Shown here piece after piece: positions 1-5,243 of a DNA stretch of 5,243 nucleotides (its first letter is position 1; every line of letters begins with the position of its first letter). This stretch comes from Erysipelotrichaceae bacterium. GTDB taxonomy: Bacteria > Bacillota_I > Bacilli_A > Erysipelotrichales > Erysipelotrichaceae. Under the pieces are notes generated by a model. The model was given only the letters and a program-made list of their open reading frames with translations, did no database searches and was not told where the DNA came from. The stretch is taken from positions 1 to 5,243 of the forward strand of contig JAFZBT010000074.1 of assembly GCA_017561615.1 (NCBI GenBank), in the 5' to 3' direction. The translations under genes and the position numbers were made by a program.

Positions 1-982
1 CGTTCCAGACGACGGTCTTGGCGTTCTTGACTTCCTCAGCGAACAGTTCGGCAGTCTTCGGACCGATGTCCAGACCCTGCATGTCAGCCGGGATCTCGTC
101 AACGGAAACGACCTTGGTCTCGATCTCCGCATCAATCGGATCCGGGAAGCTGTCAGCGATCACGGTATCAACCGGTAACAGCAGCTTCTTGCCCAGATCA
201 GCAGCCTTCTTGATCATCTCGCCGCAGTATTCGATCTGTTCGGGGTCGACCAGTGATTCGCCGACTTCCTTGCCCTGAGCCTTCAGGAAGGTGTAGGCCA
301 TGCCGCCGCCGATGATCAGGGTATCGCATTTCTCCAGCAGATTGTTGATGACCTTCAGCTTGTCAGCGATCTTGGCGCCGCCTAAGATACCGACAAACGG
401 ACGGACCGGGTTCTCCACGGCATCGCCCAGGAACTTGAGTTCCTTTTCGACCAGGAAGCCGACAGCGCTGGGCAGGTAGTCTGCCAGACCGACGGTTGAG
501 GCGTGGGCTCTGTGAACGGAACCGAAGGCATCGGAGACGAACAGGTCGCCCAATGATGCCCAGTACTTGGCCAGGTCGGGATCGTTCTTGGATTCGCCCT
601 TTTCATAACGGGTGTTCTGAACCAGCACGATGGAACCGACTTCCATGTTCTTAACGGCTTCCTCAAGCTCTTCGCCTCTGGTTACCGGGACGAAGTCCAC
701 CGGGCAGTTGACCAGTTCAGCCAGCCTGGCGGCTACGGGAGCCATGTTGTTCTTCTTCTTGCCTTCTTCGCACTTGACAGGATCCTTGTGGTCGATCTTG
801 CCCAGGTGTGAGAACAGGACTACCTTGGCGTTGTGATCAACCAGGTAGTTGATGGTCGGCAGAGCCTTAACGATGCGGGTGTCGTCGGTGATCTCACCGG
901 ACTTGATCGGTACGTTGAAATCTACTCTGACCAATACGGTTTTCTGATTTACATCTAAATCTCTTACAGTACGTTTAGACAT
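1..982 (-). CDS. pgk: Phosphoglycerate kinase (partial, C-terminal end off the left edge)
   Basis: Cytosolic glycolytic enzyme that transfers phosphate from 1,3-bisphosphoglycerate to ADP, giving ATP and 3-phosphoglycerate. Translating the minus strand from the ATG at 980-982 gives 327 open codons before the window ends, against about 395-400 in the family. Visible motifs are RVDFNVP (residues 19-25) and DDTRI (33-37) of the substrate-binding N-domain, SHLGK (58-62), [23 protein letters not shown], the LGGAKIADK segment opening the nucleotide-binding domain, [18 protein letters not shown] and LDIGPKT. The reading ends in VVWN, just before the usual GPMG. The start is supported by AGGAGGA at 989-995. 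A lysine-rich insert after SHLGK and the YWASLGD string resemble Erysipelotrichia/Mollicutes enzymes. The gene is divergent from the folate operon and has its own promoter. The frame is intact throughout. Confidence 0.97.
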   Translation of the reverse strand, partial: MSKRTVRDLDVNQKTVLVRVDFNVPIKSGEITDDTRIVKALPTINYLVDHNAKVVLFSHLGKIDHKDPVKCEEGKKKNNMAPVAARLAELVNCPVDFVPVTRGEELEEAVKNMEVGSIVLVQNTRYEKGESKNDPDLAKYWASLGDLFVSDAFGSVHRAHASTVGLADYLPSAVGFLVEKELKFLGDAVENPVRPFVGILGGAKIADKLKVINNLLEKCDTLIIGGGMAYTFLKAQGKEVGESLVDPEQIEYCGEMIKKAADLGKKLLLPVDTVIADSFPDPIDAEIETKVVSVDEIPADMQGLDIGPKTAELFAEEVKNAKTVVWN

Positions 983-988
983 GATTTG

Positions 989-995
989 TCCTCCT
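989..995 (-). promoter_or_regulatory. Ribosome binding site of pgk
   Basis: On the minus strand the sequence AGGAGGA lies 6 bases before the ATG of pgk. It is a near-perfect Shine-Dalgarno match and fixes the start codon. Confidence 0.85.
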
Positions 996-1009
996 GATAT
1001 TCCAAGAGA

Positions 1010-1039
1010 ATTATACCACTTTTATTCTCTTTAAATGAA
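1010..1039 (-). promoter_or_regulatory. Predicted sigma-A promoter of pgk (extended -10)
   Basis: On the minus strand a perfect TATAAT (1010-1015) is preceded by TGG, making an extended -10 element. A weak -35 (TTCATT, 1034-1039) lies 18 bp upstream. Transcription should start near 1003, giving a short leader of about 20 bases with room for the ribosome binding site but no riboswitch. The surrounding DNA is AT-rich compared with the genes on either side. This is a prediction from consensus only. Confidence 0.65.
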
Positions 1040-1089
1040 TATACTTGCACGAAATAATCGCATTTGCCGGCTCCTGCCTTCTTTATCCT

Positions 1090-1118
1090 TTGGCGTTTGG
1101 TCCGGGATGCTTTATAAT
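1090..1118 (+). promoter_or_regulatory. Predicted sigma-A promoter of the fhs-fchA-folD-folT operon
   Basis: TTGGCG (1090-1095) matches four of six -35 consensus bases and is followed after exactly 17 bp by a perfect TATAAT (1113-1118). Transcription would begin near 1125, leaving a leader of about 47 bases before the fhs ATG. It is the only good plus-strand promoter seen ahead of the cluster, and the tight spacing downstream suggests that all four genes depend on it. No operator-like inverted repeat is obvious around it. Confidence 0.65.
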
Positions 1119-1159
1119 TAAGGAAAAGTGAAAACCCGCAGACAGAATCATCGCATCAT

Positions 1160-1166
1160 GGAGGTG
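1160..1166 (+). promoter_or_regulatory. Ribosome binding site of fhs
   Basis: GGAGGTG lies 5 bases before the ATG at 1172. This strong site, together with the family-typical N-terminus that follows (TDIEIAQ), shows that the true start of fhs is here, upstream of the in-frame TAG. The GTG at 1340 has no such site. Confidence 0.85.
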
Positions 1167-1171
1167 AGGGC

Positions 1172-2842
1172 ATGTTGACTGATATTGAGATCGCCCAGGC
1201 ATGTGAAAAGAAGAAGATCACCGAGATCGCCGCTGATCTTGGCATCCCCGAAGAAAGTGTCGAGCTTTACGGCAATTACAAGGCCTAGATCGACTATAAG
1301 CTGCTGAAGCAGCTGGCAGACAGGCCCAACGGCAAGCTGGTGCTGGTCACCGCCATCAACCCCACCCCGGCCGGCGAAGGCAAGACGACCACGACGGTCG
1401 GTCTGGCTGACGCCTTAAGACAGCTGGGAAAGAAGTCCGTCGTCGCCCTCAGAGAGCCTTCTCTGGGCCCGGTGTTCGGCATCAAGGGCGGCGCTGCCGG
1501 CGGCGGCTATGCCCAGGTCGTGCCGATGGAAGACATCAACCTGCACTTCACCGGTGACTTCCATGCCATCGGCGCCGCCAACAACCTGCTGGCTGCCATG
1601 CTGGACAACCATATCCAGCAGGGCAACGCCCTCAACATCGACCCCAGACGGATAACCTGGCGGCGGGCAGTAGACATGAACGACCGCCAGCTGCGCAACA
1701 TCGTCGACGGCTTAGGCGCCCGCACCGACGGCACCCCGCGGCAGGACGGCTTTGACATTACCGTCGCCTCGGAAGTCATGGCGGTGCTCTGCCTGGCTGA
1801 CGGGATTACTGATCTGAAGGAAAGGCTGGCCCGCATCGTGGTCGGCTACACATATGACAACCAGCCGGTGACAGCCGGCGACCTGAAGGCCCAGGGCGCC
1901 ATGGCGGCGCTGCTCAAGGATGCCCTGAAGCCCAATCTGGTTCAGACCCTTGAACATACTCCGGCCTTCATTCACGGCGGACCGTTTGCCAACATCGCCC
2001 ATGGATGCAACTCCGTGACCGCCACCCGCATGGCTTTGAAGCTGGGTGAATACGCCGTTACCGAAGCCGGCTTTGGCGCCGACCTGGGTGCCGAACAATT
2101 CCTGGACATCAAGTGCCGCATGGCTGACTTGAAACCCGACGCCGTGGTCATCGTGGCCACCGTCCGGGCTCTCAAGCATCACGGCGGTCTGGCCAAGAGC
2201 GAACTGGCCAATGAGGACCTGCAGGCTTTGGAAAGAGGCCTGCCGAATCTGCTTCAGCACGTCGACAACATCACCAACGTCTTCCATCTGCCCTGCGTGG
2301 TCGCCATCAACCGCTTCCCGACGGACAGCGAAGCCGAACTGAAGCTGATCGAAGACAGATGCCGCAAGCTCGGCGTCAACGTCGCCCTGAGCGAAGTCTG
2401 GGCCAAAGGCGGCAACGGCGGCAAAGCCCTGGCTGAGGAAGTCATCAGACTGTGCGGGCAGAAAAACAGCTTTACATATTCCTATGATCTGGATCTTTCC
2501 ATCATGGACAAGCTTAATGCCATTGCGGCCAGGATCTATCACGCCGACGGCGTTGACCTGGTCGGCTCAGCTGTAAAGCAGCTGAAGCAGCTTGAGGAAC
2601 TTGGCTACGGCGGCTTGCCCATCTGCATGGCCAAGACCCAGTACTCCTTCACCGATGATCCCGCCAAGCTGGGCGCTCCCAAGGATTTCCGGATCACGGT
2701 GCGCAATCTCAAGGTTTCCGCCGGCGCCGGCTTCATTGTCGCGCTGACCGGCGAGATCATGACCATGCCGGGCCTGCCCAAGGTGCCGGCGGCCGAAAAG
2801 ATCGACGTCGATGAAAACGGCGTGATCACCGGACTGTTCTGA
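1172..2842 (+). CDS. fhs: Formate-tetrahydrofolate ligase, interrupted by an in-frame TAG at codon 39
   Basis: Catalyses formate + ATP + tetrahydrofolate to 10-formyl-THF + ADP + phosphate in the cytosol. Read from the ATG at 1172 the frame has 556 codons plus TGA, the family's normal length. The N-terminus (TDIEIAQ, then LYGNYKA) is typical. The P-loop [11 protein letters not shown] is at residues 64-74 with Lys71, and LREPSLGP is at 93-100 with Arg94; these match Lys74 and Arg97 of the Moorella enzyme as I recall it, with a constant offset of three. Further family blocks are [62 protein letters not shown] and the C-terminal ITGLF. Codon 39 (1286-1288) is TAG where the family has lysine. Unless TAG is read through, translation yields a 38-residue peptide, or a 500-residue protein if it restarts at the GTG at 1340, which lacks a ribosome binding site. 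The absence of any other damage argues for a very recent mutation, a sequence error or functional readthrough. It could equally be catalogued as a pseudogene. Confidence 0.9.
1286..1288 (+). other. In-frame amber codon within fhs
   Basis: The reading is GCC TAG ATC, giving Tyr-Lys-Ala-stop-Ile-Asp where the family has Tyr-Lys-Ala-Lys-Ile. One base, T1286 in place of A, would restore AAG lysine. No other gene that ends in this window uses TAG: the stops are TGA (fhs, fchA, folT) and TAA (folD and the right-edge gene). The codon itself is plain in the sequence; its cause is not. Confidence 0.9.
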
Positions 2843-2845
2843 AAT

Positions 2846-2853
2846 GAGATGAT
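2846..2853 (+). promoter_or_regulatory. Probable ribosome binding site deciding the fchA start
   Basis: GAGATGAT differs by one base from GAGGTGAT, the anti-16S complement. It lies 4 bases before the ATG at 2858, with the GAG core 9 bases away. Because it overlaps the in-frame ATGs at 2849 and 2852, it favours 2858 as the true start. Confidence 0.5.
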
Positions 2854-3466
2854 GAAAATGCTGGACAACAATCTGAGAGAATTCACCGAAGCGCTGGCTT
2901 CCAGCCAGCCGGTTCCCGGCGGCGGCGGGGCTTCTTCCCTGGCCGGTTGCCTGGCCGCTGCCCTGGCCTGCATGGTCGGCAATCTGACCGTCGGCAAGAA
3001 GAAATACGAAGACAGCGAAGAAGAAATGAAGCAGCTGATCGCCCGCGCTGACCAGCTGCGTCTTGACCTGCTGGAAGGCATCGAGAAGGATGCCGAAGCC
3101 TTTTATCCGCTTTCCCAGGCCTATCGCATGAATAAGGACGACATCCGCCGCAACGACATCCTGGAGACCTGCCTGGCCAACGCCGCACACGCTCCGGCCG
3201 AGATCCTGAGCAAGGTCTCGGAAGTAATTGACGTTCTGGAAGCCATGCTTCCCATTTCCAGCAGGCTGGCCATTTCCGACATTGCCACGGCAGCTGTGCT
3301 GGCTGAAGCCTCTCTGAAGGGCGCCGCCGTCAATGTGCGCGTCAATACCGCCCTGATGCAGAACCGCCAGATCGCGGAAAGCCTCGATCAGGCGGTTGAG
3401 GAGCTGGTTTCCGTCTACAGCGTAAAGGCGGAAAACCTCTTCCGTCAGGTAATGGAAAGGATGTGA
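2849..3466 (+). CDS. fchA: Methenyltetrahydrofolate cyclohydrolase (cyclodeaminase/cyclohydrolase family, FchA type)
   Basis: A stand-alone protein of the family that also forms the C-terminal half of formiminotransferase-cyclodeaminase. In this context it should interconvert 10-formyl-THF and 5,10-methenyl-THF. The 205 residues are almost entirely helical in character. The family signature PGGGG (23-27) is followed by an alanine-rich helix, then NLTVGKKKY (45-53), and DAEAF (81-85) follows in the next helix. The length is normal (about 200-210) and no formiminotransferase domain is attached. Three in-frame ATGs (2849, 2852, 2858) compete; the last is best placed for the ribosome binding site and starts MLDNNLREF, as relatives do. 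The gene begins 6 bp after fhs and ends 4 bp before folD, so it is co-transcribed. Cyclodeaminase activity in histidine breakdown is the alternative, but no histidine-utilisation genes are present and the neighbours are one-carbon enzymes. Confidence 0.88.
   Translation: MMKMLDNNLREFTEALASSQPVPGGGGASSLAGCLAAALACMVGNLTVGKKKYEDSEEEMKQLIARADQLRLDLLEGIEKDAEAFYPLSQAYRMNKDDIRRNDILETCLANAAHAPAEILSKVSEVIDVLEAMLPISSRLAISDIATAAVLAEASLKGAAVNVRVNTALMQNRQIAESLDQAVEELVSVYSVKAENLFRQVMERM
3458..3466 (+). promoter_or_regulatory. Ribosome binding site of folD, embedded in the fchA stop
   Basis: AGGATGTGA matches the extended Shine-Dalgarno AGGAGGTGA at eight of nine bases and contains the fchA TGA. The folD ATG follows 4 bases later. 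This arrangement suggests translational coupling of the two genes. Confidence 0.7.
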
Positions 3467-3470
3467 CCGG

Positions 3471-4331
3471 ATGGCTAACATTCTCTATGGCGCTCCTGTT
3501 GCTCAGGCAATCAATGAAAGAACGGCTGGCATCGTAAGGAAACTGGCCGCCGTGAACATCGTTCCGACGCTGGCCATCGTCAGGCTGGGCGAAAACGCCG
3601 ATGACATCGCCTATGAAAAAGGCGCAATAAAGCGCTGCGAATCTCTGGGCATGAAGGTCATTACCGTTACCATGAAGGATGATGTCAGCGCTGAGGAATT
3701 CTGCGAAAGGCTGAAGACCCTCAATGACGATCCGGCGATCCACGGCATCCTGCTGTTCCGCCCGCTGCCCTGGCACATCAATGAAGACACCGCCCGCAAT
3801 CTCATTTCCCCGCAGAAGGATCTGGACGGCTGCTGCGACCTGTCCCTGGCCGCTCTGCTTACCGGCAAGGGCGACGGCTTCGCTCCCGCTACCGCGCAGG
3901 CGGTCGTGGAAATGCTGGAATATTACCAAATTCCCGTAAAGGGAGCCCGGACTGCCGTCCTGGGGCGTTCCCTGGTCATCGGCAAGCCGGTCGCGCTGCT
4001 GCTGCTAAACCGCCACGCCACGGTCACCATCTGCCACACCAGAACGGCAAACCTGCAGGAGATCTGCCGGGAAAGCGACATCATCGTCGCCGCCACCGGG
4101 CAGATGGAATCGCTGAACCGCCGCTACTTCCGCGCCGGGCAGACCGTCATCGACGTGGGCATCAGCTATAACGAGAAGAAACAGAAACTCTGCGGAGATG
4201 TCCTCTATGAGGAAGTTGAACCGCTGGTCGATAACATCACCCCCGTGCCCAAGGGCGTGGGCAGCGTAACCACCGCCGTGCTGGCCAATCATCTGGCCCT
4301 GGCGGCTGAAAGGACAATCAGCCATGAATAA
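3471..4331 (+). CDS. folD: Methylenetetrahydrofolate dehydrogenase, FolD family, with an altered cyclohydrolase site
   Basis: Oxidises 5,10-methylene-THF to 5,10-methenyl-THF (reversibly) with NAD(P). It has 286 residues, the normal size. The N-terminal catalytic domain carries Tyr48, and KDLDG holds Asp119. These align without gaps, offset by two, to Tyr50 and Asp121 of E. coli FolD as I recall it. On the same alignment the catalytic lysine (E. coli Lys54) is Ala52, in YEKGAIK, and Gln98 is Phe96, in LLFRPLP rather than LVQLPLP. The Rossmann domain is standard: GRSLVIGKP (165-173), TVTICHTRT, VIDVGIS and ITPVPKGVGSVTTAVL. Known lysine substitutions at this site in the human enzyme abolish cyclohydrolase but not dehydrogenase activity, so this protein is probably dehydrogenase-only, with FchA doing the hydrolysis. 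I recall a clostridial FolD subfamily with the same LLFRPLP motif, so this is probably a lineage trait. NAD versus NADP preference cannot be judged here. Confidence 0.92.
   Translation: MANILYGAPVAQAINERTAGIVRKLAAVNIVPTLAIVRLGENADDIAYEKGAIKRCESLGMKVITVTMKDDVSAEEFCERLKTLNDDPAIHGILLFRPLPWHINEDTARNLISPQKDLDGCCDLSLAALLTGKGDGFAPATAQAVVEMLEYYQIPVKGARTAVLGRSLVIGKPVALLLLNRHATVTICHTRTANLQEICRESDIIVAATGQMESLNRRYFRAGQTVIDVGISYNEKKQKLCGDVLYEEVEPLVDNITPVPKGVGSVTTAVLANHLALAAERTISHE
4309..4314 (+). promoter_or_regulatory. Ribosome binding site of folT inside folD
   Basis: AAAGGA lies 9 bases before the ATG at 4324, within the last codons of folD. Together with the 8-bp overlap of the two genes it supports coupled translation. 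Confidence 0.5.
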
Positions 4332-4842
4332 GACCAAAAGACTGACAACGACAGCCATGCTCATCGCTCTCTATGTGGTGCTGAGCATACTGACCCCGAT
4401 AAAGCTGCAGAACTTCAAGTTCACCTTTGAGGCTCTGCCGATCCTCATTGGCGCTCTCTTGGGCGGACCGACCGATGGCCTGATCATCGGCGCCCTCGGC
4501 AGCTTCATCTACCAGCTGTTCTTCTCCGGTTATGGAATTACCGTGACCACGCCGCTGTGGATCCTGCCCCACGCCGCCAGCGGACTGCTGGTCGGCTTAT
4601 ACGCAAAAAAGACCGATTACAATTACAGCATGACCTCGGTAGTCATCATCGCCATTCTCAGCGCCCTGCTGGTAACGGCGCTGAACACCCTGGCGCTGTA
4701 CATTGACTCCAGGGTCTTCGGCTACTACAGCAGGCAGCTGGTCTTTGCGGCTATTCCGCTCAAGATCCTGACCGGCGTCATCCTGGCCGTGCTGTTCTCC
4801 CTGATCCTGCCTCAGCTGCTGAGAACGATCAGGAAAATGTGA
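4324..4842 (+). CDS. folT: ECF transporter S component, FolT-like (probable folate uptake)
   Basis: A small integral membrane substrate-binding subunit (172 residues) that would pair with a shared energising module (EcfA, EcfA', EcfT) to import a vitamin. There is a short basic N-terminus (KTKR), then hydrophobic segments at roughly 9-27, 37-57, 58-70, 78-94, 104-128 and 140-166, consistent with the six-helix S-component fold. Helix 1 holds A11-x-x-x-A15, the motif S components use to dock on EcfT. The strings FTFEALPILIGALLGGP and TTPLWILPHAASGLLVGLY fit the folate-family S components as I remember them. Substrate assignment rests on this and on being the last gene of a folate-enzyme operon, overlapping folD by 8 bp; another vitamin cannot be excluded. 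No ecfA or ecfT gene lies here, so the energising module must be encoded elsewhere (group II arrangement). Confidence 0.82.
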   Translation: MNKTKRLTTTAMLIALYVVLSILTPIKLQNFKFTFEALPILIGALLGGPTDGLIIGALGSFIYQLFFSGYGITVTTPLWILPHAASGLLVGLYAKKTDYNYSMTSVVIIAILSALLVTALNTLALYIDSRVFGYYSRQLVFAAIPLKILTGVILAVLFSLILPQLLRTIRKM

Positions 4843-4863
4843 CCGTCGATAATCGGACATTTT

Positions 4864-4873
4864 CCCAATTGGG
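4864..4873 (+). repeat. Short perfect palindrome in the operon tail
   Basis: CCCAATTGGG is a perfect 10-base palindrome 21 bases after the folT stop. It could be a weak hairpin with an AATT loop, a protein site or chance. No function can be assigned. The stretch 4843-4921 around it contains no gene I can support. Confidence 0.35.
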
Positions 4874-4921
4874 GGATGGACTCAAGTAAATGATTTGACG
4901 CATCTATATCAAAACCAACTA

Positions 4922-4954
4922 AAAAGGACGTTTTCAGTGTTTGAACGTCCTTTT
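4922..4954 (+). terminator. Rho-independent terminator, probably bidirectional
   Basis: An 11-bp perfect stem (4922-4932 with 4944-4954; core AAGGACGTT) encloses an 11-base loop. On the plus strand it ends in a T-rich run (TTTTCCTT) and would stop the fhs-folT transcript 80 bases after folT. On the minus strand the stem is followed by TTTTT, so it should also terminate the converging gene ending at 4998. The symmetric A/T flanks are typical of a shared terminator between convergent genes. Confidence 0.85.
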
Positions 4955-4978
4955 CCTTATGGTTTAATCTTGATCTGA

Positions 4979-4993
4979 TATCACAAGGTGATA
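4979..4993. repeat. Small inverted repeat beside the stop of the right-edge gene
   Basis: TATCAC, a 3-base spacer, then GTGATA forms a perfect 6-bp inverted repeat just beyond the stop of the minus-strand gene. It has no T-run and is weaker than the nearby terminator. It may be a 3' stem that protects the transcript, or chance. Confidence 0.35.
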
Positions 4994-4997
4994 ATAA

Positions 4998-5243
4998 TTA
5001 TTTGTTCAGAGAAACAACGTCGTGAGTTTTAACCCAATCATCGCAAGCAACTTCTAGTTTTCTAAAATCGCAACACACCTTACGATACATCGGCACCCCA
5101 GCAATTACTTTGTTGTATACATCTAATGATCTACTTTGTATTTCCGAAGCATGGATTGAACAATACTTCTCCTCCATATCAACTAGGTTGATATAATTGT
5201 TTGGTTTTCCGCTTAGAGACAGACGGATTGCGATTGTTTCATC
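4998..5243 (-). CDS. Unrecognised protein, C-terminal part (5' end off the right edge)
   Basis: The minus strand is open from the right edge to the TAA at 4998-5000, giving the last 81 residues of a longer protein; no start is visible. The translation looks like natural protein: it includes GKPNNYINLVDMEEKYC, an amphipathic stretch around EIQSRSLDVYNKVIAG, and a C-terminus with two vicinal cysteines (VCCDF), then ACDDWVKTHD and SLNK. There is no signal peptide or membrane segment in the visible part. I do not recognise the family and assign no function. Base and codon use differ sharply from the neighbours, with many A/T-ending codons (ACA, TTA, ATA, AAA), suggesting a different history such as acquired accessory DNA. 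It converges on folT and shares the terminator at 4922-4954. The main doubt is that only 81 codons are visible. Confidence 0.6.
   Translation of the reverse strand, partial: DETIAIRLSLSGKPNNYINLVDMEEKYCSIHASEIQSRSLDVYNKVIAGVPMYRKVCCDFRKLEVACDDWVKTHDVVSLNK

Noticed and set aside
1119..1171. Tetrahydrofolate or other riboswitch in the operon leader
   Set aside because: The predicted leader is only about 47 bases and shows no extended pairing. Known tetrahydrofolate riboswitches are about twice that length.
1286..1314. Selenocysteine insertion site
   Set aside because: The codon is TAG, not TGA, and the family residue is lysine rather than cysteine, so the TAG plus hairpin does not fit a bacterial SECIS element.
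1322..1324. Reassignment of AGG to methionine, reported in some uncultivated Bacilli
   Set aside because: AGG here encodes the arginine of the conserved Asp-Arg-Pro of Fhs, so it appears to be read as Arg.
1712..2542. Long open frame on the minus strand opposite fhs (276 codons)
   Set aside because: It is a shadow of the GC-rich codon pattern of fhs. It has no ribosome binding site or recognisable family, and it overlaps a clearly conserved gene completely.
1340..2842. Annotating fhs as an intact 500-residue gene starting at GTG 1340
   Set aside because: The GTG is a conserved valine inside the first beta strand and has no ribosome binding site. The true start with GGAGGTG is at 1172, so this is the downstream part of an interrupted frame.
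2567..3481. Long open frame on the minus strand opposite fhs, fchA and the start of folD (304 codons)
   Set aside because: It crosses three well-supported genes on the other strand, and its translation is low-complexity, rich in Gly, Gln and His, as expected from antisense reading of such codons.
4895..4923. A plus-strand promoter beginning TTGACG after folT
   Set aside because: There is no acceptable -10 at 16-18 bp; the bases there are ACTAAA. No plus-strand gene follows, and the terminator lies immediately downstream.

Overview
The window reads as chromosomal DNA from a low-oxygen, fermentative member of the Bacillota. The pgk product has a lysine-rich insert after SHLGK and the strings [11 protein letters not shown] and YWASLGD, which I associate with Erysipelotrichia/Mollicutes-type phosphoglycerate kinases. 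An Erysipelotrichaceae-like gut bacterium with a fairly GC-rich coding complement is my best guess. This is inferred from remembered family patterns, not from a search. The genetic code looks standard: TGA and TAA are used as stops, and AGG encodes a family-conserved arginine.

Layout. Bases 1-982 (minus strand) hold the N-terminal 327 codons of phosphoglycerate kinase (pgk); its 3' end lies outside the window. Bases 983-1171 are a divergent intergenic region with one recognisable promoter on each strand. From 1172 to 4842 (plus strand) lies a tight four-gene one-carbon/folate cluster: fhs (formate-tetrahydrofolate ligase), fchA-type methenyl-THF cyclohydrolase, folD-type methylene-THF dehydrogenase, and a FolT-like ECF transporter S component. 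Gaps are 4-6 bp and the last pair overlaps by 8 bp. A symmetric hairpin terminator at 4922-4954 separates this operon from a converging, AT-rich, unrecognised gene whose C-terminal 81 residues (minus strand, 4998-5243) enter from the right edge.

How the genes work together. Fhs charges formate onto tetrahydrofolate, FchA converts 10-formyl-THF to 5,10-methenyl-THF, and FolD reduces that to 5,10-methylene-THF (or the reverse). The S component would import folate, the cofactor for all three enzymes. This is the formate-to-methylene-THF segment of one-carbon metabolism, feeding purine, thymidylate and serine/glycine synthesis.

Two points stand out. First, fhs has a single in-frame TAG at codon 39, exactly where the family has a conserved lysine; everything upstream and downstream is intact and in frame, and the total length is the normal 556 residues. 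It may be a recent nonsense mutation, a sequence error, or a readthrough/recoding site. Second, FolD lacks two residues of the canonical cyclohydrolase active site (Lys to Ala52, Gln to Phe96) while keeping Tyr48 and Asp119. This fits a dehydrogenase-only enzyme whose missing step is supplied by the adjacent FchA. I see no CRISPR array, tRNA, rRNA or clear insertion sequence.
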